Origin: Burkholderiaceae bacterium
GTDB taxonomy: Bacteria; Pseudomonadota; Gammaproteobacteria; Burkholderiales; Burkholderiaceae_C
Assembly (NCBI GenBank): GCA_014879655.1
Contig: JACSRS010000200.1
Span: 1-64,000, forward strand
Reading direction: 5' to 3'
DNA: 64,000 nt
Below are positions 48,136-55,746 of this stretch, one piece after another. The notes under the pieces were generated by a model, which saw nothing but the letters and a program-made list of their open reading frames with translations, was not told the DNA's origin and made no database searches. A program made the translations under genes and the position numbers. Every line of letters begins with the position of its first letter. Within the stretch, counting starts at the first letter, position 1.

Positions 48136-48198
48136 TCGGAACGTAAAAGTGAGGGGCTGCGCGCTTTTGCGCAGTCCCTCTCGACTGCCGGGTTGGGC
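48136..48198 (-). other. attC-like recombination site 3
   Basis: On the minus strand it starts with GCCCAAC (R''-like), just after the stop of the 48206 gene. A 12-base stem GAGGGACTGCGC / GCGCAGCCCCTC (one mismatch) follows, and it ends ACGTTCCGA (R'-like, degenerate). At 63 bases it is within the usual attC size range. It would mark the end of the cassette array. The rest of the 47809-48205 gap shows nothing coding that I can support. Confidence 0.6.
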
Positions 48199-48205
48199 AT
48201 AGCCG

Positions 48206-48592
48206 TCAAAAGAGCTTTGCCAATATTTGTGATTGAACTGCCGGATGAAACTCTTCGTACATTGTGTTTAACCGGACATTGTTTTTTTCCGTCGGCTTTG
48301 GGATGCGGAAGCTGTCTTTGACTACCCACTTGATATTCCTGCCCGCTGAAACAACTTGGCTGGTAGTGATAACTTGGTCGTCTGTAATTACACCAATAGC
48401 TTTGACAATAATATCGGGGCTGGTCGGAGAGAAGGACTTGATATATATGATGTCGCCAACTTTCAACGAACGCACAAATTGATGCAACTCAGGCGCATCG
48501 GTTATGTTCCACCCTGGGCCAGCTATGTTGTTTGCAATGAAATCATCGCTAACATCACCATCGTAATACGCGCCAACTGCATAAATTGCCAT
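48206..48592 (-). CDS. cassette-borne hypothetical, possible EVE/PUA-like domain
   Basis: A 128-residue soluble protein with a good AGGAGG site. The pattern AIYAVGAYYDGDVSDDFIANNIAGPGW ... LKVGDIIYIKSFSP ... IIVKAIGVI resembles small EVE/PUA-like modules that accompany defence or modified-base recognition proteins. That assignment is fold-level recall and weak. AT-richer than its neighbours and bounded by attC-like sites on both sides, so it looks acquired. Confidence 0.75.
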   Translation of the reverse strand: MAIYAVGAYYDGDVSDDFIANNIAGPGWNITDAPELHQFVRSLKVGDIIYIKSFSPTSPDIIVKAIGVITDDQVITTSQVVSAGRNIKWVVKDSFRIPKPTEKNNVRLNTMYEEFHPAVQSQILAKLF

Positions 48593-48616
48593 AGATGCCT
48601 CCTGAGTTATGTGAAT

Positions 48617-48657
48617 GCCCAACGTGCAGTTTGACCAGCCCTGCGCGAAGCGTTATA
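48617..48657 (-). other. attC-like recombination site 2 (short)
   Basis: On the minus strand it begins TATAAC four bases after the stop codon of the upstream cassette gene. A short imperfect stem CGCGCAG / CTGCACG follows, and it ends GTTGGGC (R', fits GTTRRRY). At 41 bases it is shorter than most attC sites. Confidence 0.5.
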
Positions 48658-48661
48658 AAAC

Positions 48662-49510
48662 CTATTTAATCTCATCAGAGGATGTGCAAATCGGATGCAC
48701 GCCTGAGATGACTGGATATTCGCAAACTTCATCAATACGTTTTCGATAAGCGTCAGATAAACATTGATTGTTTGCACATCTGTTGCGCTCAATAAGCCAT
48801 TTCTTTTGGGATTCTTTAAGATCAGCTCTTGCCCCATCGCCAATATCTGAAGCAAGCATGTATTTGTAATTTTCCGATAGCGCACCATCCAATTTGCCAA
48901 GCAGCGGGTCACTGCAAATCGCCTTTTCCGAGAATGTGGATGCCTTGGCACAGTCGAAACTTGGTGTCCAGTTCTTTTCCGGTGCCATTTTAGATTGATC
49001 AGGAGCGGTTGAAATTGCTGGAGTGGATGGAGGCTCAGAGACAGGCGCAGGAACAGGTGTGGTCTGTGCTTGGGGCGTTGAACCTGTGGATGGCGAAGCT
49101 GGACCGTCTTTTGCTGCGCGTCCCTTTTTGATGCCCTCGGCAATGGCATATTGCAGGGTCAATAGATCACCTCTAGCAATGCCTCCAACAGAAACGATGT
49201 GCTGATTCTTGTCATCAAGTTGCGATTCGTAAGTTATTGGCAGTTCAACCGTACCTCCGGCAATCAGTTTTGCTTTGCAGCTATATTTTTTGATTTTCTC
49301 GTCAAAAGCGCTCGCTCTGGGAAACTCAATTTTCATGTTATCTTGAAGTTCTTTGTCACTTACCCCTTCACGCCCGCCAAGCTGTTCGACGATGATCTGT
49401 CGTATCAGTGAGAAAGTATCTTCATCCGAGCATTTTGGCGGTTCTTTTGCGCACCCTGCAATGAAAGCAGTTACCAGAGTGACAATAATCGTTGACTTCA
49501 TTTTATGCAT
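48662..49510 (-). CDS. cassette-borne lipoprotein with LprI-like (DUF1311) domain
   Basis: A 282-residue predicted lipoprotein. The signal peptide ends in the lipobox FIAGC (Cys at 20). A linker rich in Pro, Ser and Thr (about residues 135-180) joins two parts. The C-terminal part is LprI/DUF1311-like: FDCAKASTFSEKAICSDPLLGKLD and WLIERNRCANNQCLSDAYRKRI, with paired cysteines. LprI-type domains include lysozyme inhibitors, so a role against host or competitor lysozyme is possible. AAGGGG precedes the ATG. Confidence 0.82.
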   Translation of the reverse strand: MHKMKSTIIVTLVTAFIAGCAKEPPKCSDEDTFSLIRQIIVEQLGGREGVSDKELQDNMKIEFPRASAFDEKIKKYSCKAKLIAGGTVELPITYESQLDDKNQHIVSVGGIARGDLLTLQYAIAEGIKKGRAAKDGPASPSTGSTPQAQTTPVPAPVSEPPSTPAISTAPDQSKMAPEKNWTPSFDCAKASTFSEKAICSDPLLGKLDGALSENYKYMLASDIGDGARADLKESQKKWLIERNRCANNQCLSDAYRKRIDEVCEYPVISGVHPICTSSDEIK

Positions 49511-49611
49511 GATTTCCCCTTGTGATGAATGAAAGAATTAGATGCCCAACGTGATGTCCAGAGCATAAAAGACTGCTCTGGAAGTTGGGCACAGCTCCAT
49601 AAGTTGGCCAT
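49498..49611 (-). CDS. small ORF running through attC site 1 into the cassette gene
   Basis: A 37-codon frame with AGGAGG six bases before its ATG. It reads through the attC-like site and ends 13 bases inside the lipoprotein gene in another frame. The arrangement resembles the short ORFs at integron attI sites that help translate the first cassette. The peptide (MANLWSCAQLPEQSF...) has no recognised domain. It may be chance. Confidence 0.35.
   Translation of the reverse strand: MANLWSCAQLPEQSFMLWTSRWASNSFIHHKGKSCIK
49544..49590 (-). other. attC-like recombination site 1
   Basis: On the minus strand: GCCCAAC, TT, CCAGAGCA, an eight-base loop, TGCTCTGG, ACATCAC, then GTTGGGC. The outer boxes fit RYYYAAC and GTTRRRY and pair perfectly; the inner stem also pairs perfectly with an offset. 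At 47 bases it is short for attC. The lipoprotein cassette begins right after it. In the rest of 49591-49895 I see only a weak hairpin next to GTTAAAC. Confidence 0.65.
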
Positions 49612-49895
49612 CAAATCCTCCTGAAAGTGGCTTGTAGCCTCACTTGCGCTGTTTTCCCGCCTTGTTTAACGTATCTCTGTATTCTGGCAGATACAGTGCC
49701 GGGCGGGCCATGCATTCCGGTGTTCCGGGTCGAATCTGGATCAAACTGGATGGGCCAGCCCAATGCCCGCCGCCGCTGCTCTTCAGACGATTAACCGTTC
49801 ACACAGTGCAATCAAAGCTGTCGAAAACGATGCCGGCAAAGCTTGGGCCGTTTGCGAAGTAAATCTCCCGTGGGCGCTCGGCGGTACCGTTCATT

Positions 49896-50804
49896 TCAGC
49901 GGACCTTGTGCGGCACCTGATAGTGCGCGCACAGCGTCTCGATCAACGAGCGCGCAAAGGCCGGCAGCTTGTTCGGGTCGCGCACCAGGATGTAGCGCTC
50001 GCGCACGCTCCAGGGCTCCAGCAGTTCGATCAGCGCCAAGCCCATGCTGGCCTGGTTGCGCCGCGCGGCGCTTTCGGGAACGATGCCGACGCCCACCCCG
50101 GCGCCGATCATGCGGCACATCGCGTCGAAGCTGCTGAGCTGGATGCGCAGCTTGAGCGGCCGGCCGAGTTTTTCCGTGACCTGGGCCAGGAAGGTCTGCA
50201 GCGTGCTGCCCTGCTGCATGCCGACCTGGTGCTCATCGAGCGTATCGGCGAAGGCGATGGTCTTGCGCATGGCAAACGGGTGGCTGCGGGCCGTGACGAG
50301 CACCAGCCGGTCGGTGCTGAAGTGAATGGCCTGCAGGCCCAGGCTATCGACCGGGCCGGCGACGATGCCGAGGTCGGCGCGCCCGTCGAGCACGCCTTTG
50401 GCGATTTCAGCATTCGGTTTTTCCTGAAGGTCGATGTTGACCTTGGGGTTGGCGGCCAGAAAGGCGGGCAGGATCTCGGGCAGAAAGTCCGATACCGCCG
50501 TGGTGTTGGCAAACACCCGCACATGGCCGCGCAGGCCGCCGCCGTATTCCTGCAGGTCGGCTCGCAGCTGGTCGGTCTGGCGCAGCACGCCGTGTGCGTG
50601 GTGCAGAAAGGCTTCGCCCGCCGGCGTCAGGCGCACGCCCCGCGCTTCGCGGTACAGCAGTGGCAGGCCGGCTTGCGCCTCCAGCGATTTCACGCGCGCG
50701 CTGGCCGCAGCCAGCGACAGGTGCTGGCCGGCGGCGGCGCGGGTCAGGCTGCCCTCGTTGGCCGCGCGAACGAACAGGCGCAGGTCGGTCAGGTCAAAGT
50801 GCAT
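49896..50804 (-). CDS. LysR-family transcriptional regulator
   Basis: A 302-residue regulator. The helix-turn-helix is FVRAANEGSLTRAAAGQHLSLAAASARVKSLEAQAG, followed by the usual effector domain. The frame extends upstream to 51131, but the family start MHFDLTDLRLFVRAA is at 50804. It is divergent from the MaoC-type gene, with a T-N11-A operator candidate between them, so it probably controls the catabolic cluster. Confidence 0.92.
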   Translation of the reverse strand: MHFDLTDLRLFVRAANEGSLTRAAAGQHLSLAAASARVKSLEAQAGLPLLYREARGVRLTPAGEAFLHHAHGVLRQTDQLRADLQEYGGGLRGHVRVFANTTAVSDFLPEILPAFLAANPKVNIDLQEKPNAEIAKGVLDGRADLGIVAGPVDSLGLQAIHFSTDRLVLVTARSHPFAMRKTIAFADTLDEHQVGMQQGSTLQTFLAQVTEKLGRPLKLRIQLSSFDAMCRMIGAGVGVGIVPESAARRNQASMGLALIELLEPWSVRERYILVRDPNKLPAFARSLIETLCAHYQVPHKVR

Positions 50805-50821
50805 CGCCCGGATGCTAGCAA

Positions 50822-50844
50822 AGCCTTCGGTTCTGGTGAAGGCT
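50822..50844. promoter_or_regulatory. inverted repeat, candidate LysR operator
   Basis: AGCCTTC (50822-50828) and GAAGGCT (50838-50844) are perfect seven-base arms around nine bases, containing T-N11-A. It lies between the divergent LysR and hydratase genes. Confidence 0.6.
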
Positions 50845-50897
50845 AGTTCAGGAATTTGCAGATTGCGCCGGGCCGGCAAAGCAGCGACGATGACGCC

Positions 50898-51785
50898 ATG
50901 GACGATCAGACCCGCACCCTGGACGCCGCCACGCTCGCGCACCTGCAAAGCTGGATCGGCAAGAGCGAAACCCTGCACGACGACATCACCGCAGCGCCGG
51001 TGCGGGGCCTGGCCGCCACGCTGGACCGCGACGACCCGTTGCCCGCGCCCGGCACCACGCTGGCGCCGCTGTGGCACTGGCTGTACTTTTTGCCCCAGCA
51101 CCGGCAAAGCCAGCTCGGACCGGATGGTCACGCCATGCGCGGCGGTTTCCTGCCGCCGGTGCCGCTGCCCCGGCGCATGTGGGCCGGCGGGCGCCTGATC
51201 TGGTTGCCGCAGAACCCGCTGGTGGTGGGCGACGCGGTGGAGCGCCGCTCACGCATCGAATCGGTCACGCACAAGACCGGCCGCAGCGGCGAAATGGTGT
51301 TTGTGCTGGTCAGGCACGAGATCCACAACGCCACGGGCCTGGCGCTGACGGAAGAGCATGACATCGTCTACAGAGCTGCAGCGACTCCAACCGATCCTGC
51401 GCCGACCCCGATCCCGGCCGAAACCGGCGCCGCCTGGCAGCGCGAAATCGTCCCCGACGACGTGTTGCTGTTCCGTTATTCGGCACTCACTTTCAACGGC
51501 CACCGCATTCACTACGACCGCCAGTACGTGACGCAGGTTGAGGGCTACCCCGGCCTGATCGTGCACGGCCCGCTGATCGCCACGCTGCTGGTCGATCTGG
51601 TGCGCCGCCACGCACCGGCCGGTGCATTCGTGCGGTCGTTCAACTTCAAGGCGGTGCGGCCGACTTTTGACCTGCACCCGTTCCGGCTGAGCGGCCAGCC
51701 CTCGCCAGACGGCAAGTCCGTGCGCCTGTGGGCCCAGGACCACGAAGGCTGGCTGACCATGCAGGGCGTGGCCGAACTCGCTTGA
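50898..51785 (+). CDS. MaoC-like acyl-CoA hydratase (mesaconyl/itaconyl type)
   Basis: A 295-residue protein with a double hot-dog arrangement. The N-terminal FAS1-like dehydratase part contains FLPQHRQSQLGPDGHAMRGGFLPPVPLPRRMWAGG, and the C-terminal part contains FNGHRIHYDRQYVT ... YPGLIVHGPLIATLL. This layout is typical of mesaconyl-C4-CoA and itaconyl-CoA hydratases and HTD2-like enzymes. The exact substrate cannot be read from sequence. The upstream Met at 50856 is not favoured. Confidence 0.85.
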   Translation: MDDQTRTLDAATLAHLQSWIGKSETLHDDITAAPVRGLAATLDRDDPLPAPGTTLAPLWHWLYFLPQHRQSQLGPDGHAMRGGFLPPVPLPRRMWAGGRLIWLPQNPLVVGDAVERRSRIESVTHKTGRSGEMVFVLVRHEIHNATGLALTEEHDIVYRAAATPTDPAPTPIPAETGAAWQREIVPDDVLLFRYSALTFNGHRIHYDRQYVTQVEGYPGLIVHGPLIATLLVDLVRRHAPAGAFVRSFNFKAVRPTFDLHPFRLSGQPSPDGKSVRLWAQDHEGWLTMQGVAELA

Positions 51786-51819
51786 CCCGTTCCATTCCCG
51801 CCAACCGGACCCCGAACCC

Positions 51820-52980
51820 ATGCAACACGCCCCCGACAAATACCAGGACATCCGCGACGCGGTGCGCGACCTGTGCGCCGAATTCCCCGACGAATACCAC
51901 CGCAAGATCGACGAGCAGCGCGGCTACCCCGAAGCCTTTGTCGATGCGCTCACCAAAGCCGGCTGGATGGCCGCGCTGATTCCGCAGGCCTATGGCGGCT
52001 CGGGCCTATCGATGGCCGAGGCCTCGGTGATCATGGAAGAGATCAACCGCAGCGGCGGCAATTCCGGCGCCTGCCACGGCCAGATGTACGTGATGAACGC
52101 CATCGTGCGCAGCGGCACCGAAGCCCAGAAAGAAACCTACCTGCCGCGCATCGCCACGGGCGAGCTGCGCATCCAGTCGATGGGCGTGACCGAGCCCACC
52201 ACCGGCAGCGACACCACCAAACTCAAGACCACGGCGGTGAAGAAAGACGGACGCTGGGTCATCAACGGCCAGAAGGTGTGGATCTCGCGCATCCAGCACA
52301 GCGACATGATGATTCTGCTGGCCCGCACCACGCCGCTGGCCGAGGTGCAGAAAAAGAGCGAAGGCCTGAGCTGCTTCCTGGTCGACCTGAAGACGGCCAT
52401 CGGCAATGGTCTGACGGTGCAGCCGATCCTGAACATGGTCAACCACGAGACCAACGAGCTGTTCTTTGACAATCTGGAGATACCGGAAGAGAACCTGCTC
52501 GGCCCCGAAGGCAAGGGCTTCAAGACCATTCTGGACGGCCTGAACGCCGAGCGCACGCTGATCGCGGCCGAGTGCATCGGCGACGGCTACTGGTTCATCG
52601 AGCGCGCGCGCAAGTACGCCACCGAGCGCGTCGTCTTCGGCCGCCCCATCGGCCAGAACCAGGGCGTGCAGTTCCCGATTGCCGACGCCTATATTGAACT
52701 CGAAGCCGCCAACCTGATGCGCTGGCGCGCCTGCGAAAAAATCGACGCCCTCGAAAACGCCGGCGCTGAAGCCAACATGGCCAAGTACCTGGCCGCCAAG
52801 GCCAGCTGGGAAGCGGCCAACGTCTGCCTGCAGACGCATGGCGGCTTCGGCTTTGCCTGCGAATACGACGTGGAGCGCAAGTTCCGCGAGACCCGCCTGT
52901 ACCAGGTGGCGCCGATCTCGACCAACATGATCTATGCGTACATTGCCGAGCACGTGCTCGGGCTACCGAGGTCTTTCTGA
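51820..52980 (+). CDS. acyl-CoA dehydrogenase
   Basis: A 386-residue FAD-dependent dehydrogenase. The flavin-binding segments are MGVTEPTTGSDTTKLKT and WISRIQHSDMMILLA. The C-terminal helical bundle contains LQTHGGFGFACEYDVERKFRETRL. The usual catalytic Glu of short-chain enzymes is not obvious to me. It is probably co-transcribed with the hydratase (34-base gap) and acts on the same acyl-CoA pathway. Confidence 0.92.
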   Translation: MQHAPDKYQDIRDAVRDLCAEFPDEYHRKIDEQRGYPEAFVDALTKAGWMAALIPQAYGGSGLSMAEASVIMEEINRSGGNSGACHGQMYVMNAIVRSGTEAQKETYLPRIATGELRIQSMGVTEPTTGSDTTKLKTTAVKKDGRWVINGQKVWISRIQHSDMMILLARTTPLAEVQKKSEGLSCFLVDLKTAIGNGLTVQPILNMVNHETNELFFDNLEIPEENLLGPEGKGFKTILDGLNAERTLIAAECIGDGYWFIERARKYATERVVFGRPIGQNQGVQFPIADAYIELEAANLMRWRACEKIDALENAGAEANMAKYLAAKASWEAANVCLQTHGGFGFACEYDVERKFRETRLYQVAPISTNMIYAYIAEHVLGLPRSF

Positions 52981-53054
52981 AACCTTGTGGGACAGACCAA
53001 GCGTTACACGCAGTGAACGTTGCTCGGTCCCCAACTGATCAAGCAAGGATGTCC

Positions 53055-54236
53055 ATGACCCGCCCCCTTGACGGCATCACCGTCGTCTCACTCGAACACG
53101 CGATCGCCGCGCCTTTCTGCACTCGCCAGCTGGCTGACCTTGGCGCGCGGGTCATCAAGGTCGAGCGTCCGGGCGTCGGCGACTTTGCGCGCGCCTACGA
53201 CACCCGGGTCAGGGGCGAAGCCTCGCATTTCGTCTGGACGAACCGCTCCAAGGAAAGCCTGACGCTGGACCTGAAGAACCCGGACGCGCTGGCGGTGCTG
53301 CTGCGGCTGCTGGAAAAGGCCGATGTGCTGGTGCAGAACTTGGCGCCGGGCGCGGCGGCGCGCATGGGGCTGTCGTTCGACGCTCTGAAAGCAGCGCATC
53401 CGAAGCTCATCGTCTGCGACATTTCCGGCTATGGCGAAGACGGTCCCTACCGCGACAAGAAGGCCTACGACCTGCTGATCCAGAGCGAGGCGGGGTTTCT
53501 GTCGGTCACCGGCACGCCCGAGACGCCGGCCAAGGCAGGCAACTCGGTGGCCGACATCGCCGCCGGGATGTATGCCTATACCAGCGTGCTGTCGGCGCTG
53601 TTGCTGCGCGGCAGGACGGGGCAGGGCAGCCACATCGACGTGTCCATGCTCGAATCGCTGGCCGAATGGATGAGCTACCCGATGTACTACGCCTTCGACG
53701 GCGCGCCGCCGCCGCCGCGCACCGGCGCCTCGCACGCCAGCATCTACCCCTATGGACCGTTCGCCGTGGGCGATGGCGGCACCGTGATGCTGGGCCTGCA
53801 AAACGAGCGCGAGTGGAAACTGTTTTGCGAAGTGGCGCTGCAGGACGCCGCGCTGGCGACCGATCCGCGCTTTGACAGCAACGCCCGCCGCAACGAGAAC
53901 CGCGAGGCGCTCAAGGCCATCATTCTTGAAACTTTTGCCGCGCTGACCACGGCCGAGGTGCTGGCGCGGCTGGACGCCGCGCCCATTGCCAACGCGCGCA
54001 TGAACGACATGGCGGGGCTGTGGGCGCATCCGCAACTGGCGGCGCGAGGGCGCTGGGCCACGGTGGGCTCGCCGGGCGGCGACATTGCGGCGCTGCTGCC
54101 GCCGGGTCGCAGCAACGCGTTTGACTACCGCATGGACGCTGTGCCGGCGGTGGGCGCGCACACCGACGCCATCCTGCACGAACTGGGCCACGGCGACGCA
54201 GCCATTGCCGCTCTGCGCGAGGCCGGTGCGATCTGA
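53055..54236 (+). CDS. CaiB/BaiF-family (class III) CoA-transferase
   Basis: A 393-residue class III CoA-transferase. It opens PLDGITVVSLEHAIAAPFCTRQLADLGARVIKVE. It carries KKAYDLLIQSEAG, whose Asp fits the catalytic residue of formyl-CoA transferases. Members move CoA between acids such as succinate, malate, mesaconate and itaconate. The start could be 53049 or 53055. It likely supplies the CoA ester used by the two upstream enzymes. Confidence 0.9.
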   Translation: MTRPLDGITVVSLEHAIAAPFCTRQLADLGARVIKVERPGVGDFARAYDTRVRGEASHFVWTNRSKESLTLDLKNPDALAVLLRLLEKADVLVQNLAPGAAARMGLSFDALKAAHPKLIVCDISGYGEDGPYRDKKAYDLLIQSEAGFLSVTGTPETPAKAGNSVADIAAGMYAYTSVLSALLLRGRTGQGSHIDVSMLESLAEWMSYPMYYAFDGAPPPPRTGASHASIYPYGPFAVGDGGTVMLGLQNEREWKLFCEVALQDAALATDPRFDSNARRNENREALKAIILETFAALTTAEVLARLDAAPIANARMNDMAGLWAHPQLAARGRWATVGSPGGDIAALLPPGRSNAFDYRMDAVPAVGAHTDAILHELGHGDAAIAALREAGAI

Positions 54237-54245
54237 GTACGATCA

Positions 54246-54321
54246 ATCCGCTGGCTCTTACTACTGATTCAATAGCTGAAACTCACCATTTGATGCTGGG
54301 TTGATGCCGATTTGTCACCAA
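54246..54321 (-). repeat. dispersed repeat, copy 8 of 9
   Basis: Core GATGCTGG (54292-54299, one base off), preceded by CTGATTCAATAGCTG. It lies between the CoA-transferase and MmgE/PrpD genes and ends 15 bases before the latter's start. Confidence 0.7.
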
Positions 54322-54336
54322 AATGAGGGATTTCTG

Positions 54337-55734
54337 ATGCCGACCCCCCCTTCTCCCGCAGCGGTGCTGGCCGCCTTCGCCGCCGGTCTGCGTTTTGACG
54401 CGATTCCCGAGGCCGTGGTGCGCAAGACCGAAGACCTGCTGGTCGACTGGTTCGGCTCGGCCGTGGCCGGCCATGGCGCCCGCCCGGTCGAGACCATCAC
54501 CGCCTTCGCGCTGGCGATGGGGCCGGCGGCCGCCGCGGGGTGCGACGTGCCCGCGGCCGGGCCGAGCGAGGTGATCGTCCGCCGTGACTTCACCAGCCCC
54601 TACCTGGCGGCGATGGCCAATGCCGCCGCCTCCCACGTGGCCGAGCAGGACGACGTGCACAACGGCTCGGTGTTTCACCCGGCCACCGTGGTTTTTCCGG
54701 CCGCGCTCGCGGTGGCGCAGGCGCTCGGTGCCAGCGGTCAGCAACTGCTGGCAGCCTGCGTCGCCGGTTATGAGGTGGGCATTCGCGTCGGCGAGTTTCT
54801 GGGGCGCTCGCACTACAAGGTGTTTCACACCACCGGCACCGCTGGCACGCTGGCGGCTGCTGCTGCCGTGGGCAACCTGCTCGGGCTGAGCCCGGCGCAG
54901 ATGCAGCATGCCTTCGGCTCGGCGGGCACGCAGTCGGCCGGTCTGTGGGAGTTTTTGCGCACCGCTGCCGACAGCAAGCAGTTGCACACCGCGCACGCCG
55001 CCGCCGCCGGCCTGATGGCGGCGTATCTGGCCCGTGACGGCTTCACCGGCGCGGCGGACATCTTCACCGGGCCGCAAGGCATGGCGGCGGGCATGTCCAC
55101 CGACGCCGATCCGGCCCGCCTGACCGACCGGCTGGGCACGCGCTGGGCAACGGCCGAAACCTCGTTCAAGTACCACGCCTCCTGCCGTCACACGCACCCG
55201 GCAGCCGACGCGCTGCTGCAGGTGATGCAGGCCAACCAGCTGAAGCCGGCTGACCTTGCCCGCGTGGTCACCCACGTGCATCAGGGCGCGATCGACGTGC
55301 TGGGCCCGGTGGTGAAACCGGCCACCGTGCACCAGAGCAAGTTTTCGATGGGCACGGTGCTGGCGCTGGTGGCACGTTTCGGCCACGCCGGCCTGAGCGA
55401 ATTCGACCGGCATTTCGATGATGCCGAAACGCGGGCCCTGTGCGAGCGCATCACGATGGCGCTGGACGCCGAGGTCGACGCTGCCTACCCGCAGCGCTGG
55501 ATCGGCAAGGTCACGGTGACCACCACCGACGGGCGCGTGCTGCAGGGCCGCGTGGACGAACCCAAGGGCGACCCCGGCAACACGCTCAGCCGCGCCGAAA
55601 TCACCGCCAAGGTGTTGCAACTGGCGGCTTTCAGCGGCGGCGCGCAGGCGGCCGAAATGCAGGTGGCAGTGGATGCGCTGTGGGGCGTGGCCGACTGGCC
55701 GAAGGTGGGCGCGCTGCTCGGCCCGCGCGGCTGA
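54337..55734 (+). CDS. MmgE/PrpD-family protein
   Basis: A 465-residue protein of the family that includes 2-methylcitrate dehydratase and cis-aconitate decarboxylase. Motifs are VDWFGSAVAGHGARPV, NAAASHVAEQDDVHNGSVFHPATVV and KYHASCRHTHPAADAL. The open frame begins 12 codons earlier inside the repeat copy, so the ATG at 54337 is chosen. It may dehydrate or decarboxylate a tricarboxylic acid and feed the CoA cluster. Confidence 0.9.
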   Translation: MPTPPSPAAVLAAFAAGLRFDAIPEAVVRKTEDLLVDWFGSAVAGHGARPVETITAFALAMGPAAAAGCDVPAAGPSEVIVRRDFTSPYLAAMANAAASHVAEQDDVHNGSVFHPATVVFPAALAVAQALGASGQQLLAACVAGYEVGIRVGEFLGRSHYKVFHTTGTAGTLAAAAAVGNLLGLSPAQMQHAFGSAGTQSAGLWEFLRTAADSKQLHTAHAAAAGLMAAYLARDGFTGAADIFTGPQGMAAGMSTDADPARLTDRLGTRWATAETSFKYHASCRHTHPAADALLQVMQANQLKPADLARVVTHVHQGAIDVLGPVVKPATVHQSKFSMGTVLALVARFGHAGLSEFDRHFDDAETRALCERITMALDAEVDAAYPQRWIGKVTVTTTDGRVLQGRVDEPKGDPGNTLSRAEITAKVLQLAAFSGGAQAAEMQVAVDALWGVADWPKVGALLGPRG

Positions 55735-55746
55735 CCCGCCGGCCGT

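Noticed and set aside
47868-48146. Plus-strand ORF of 92 codons
   Set aside because: No ribosome site or domain; it runs into the attC-like site and looks like chance.
49671-49694. GTATCT/AGATAC hairpin followed by GTTAAAC on the minus strand as a fourth attC or an attI
   Set aside because: The end box fits GTTRRRY, but no partner RYYYAAC box is found at a sensible distance and no integrase lies nearby.
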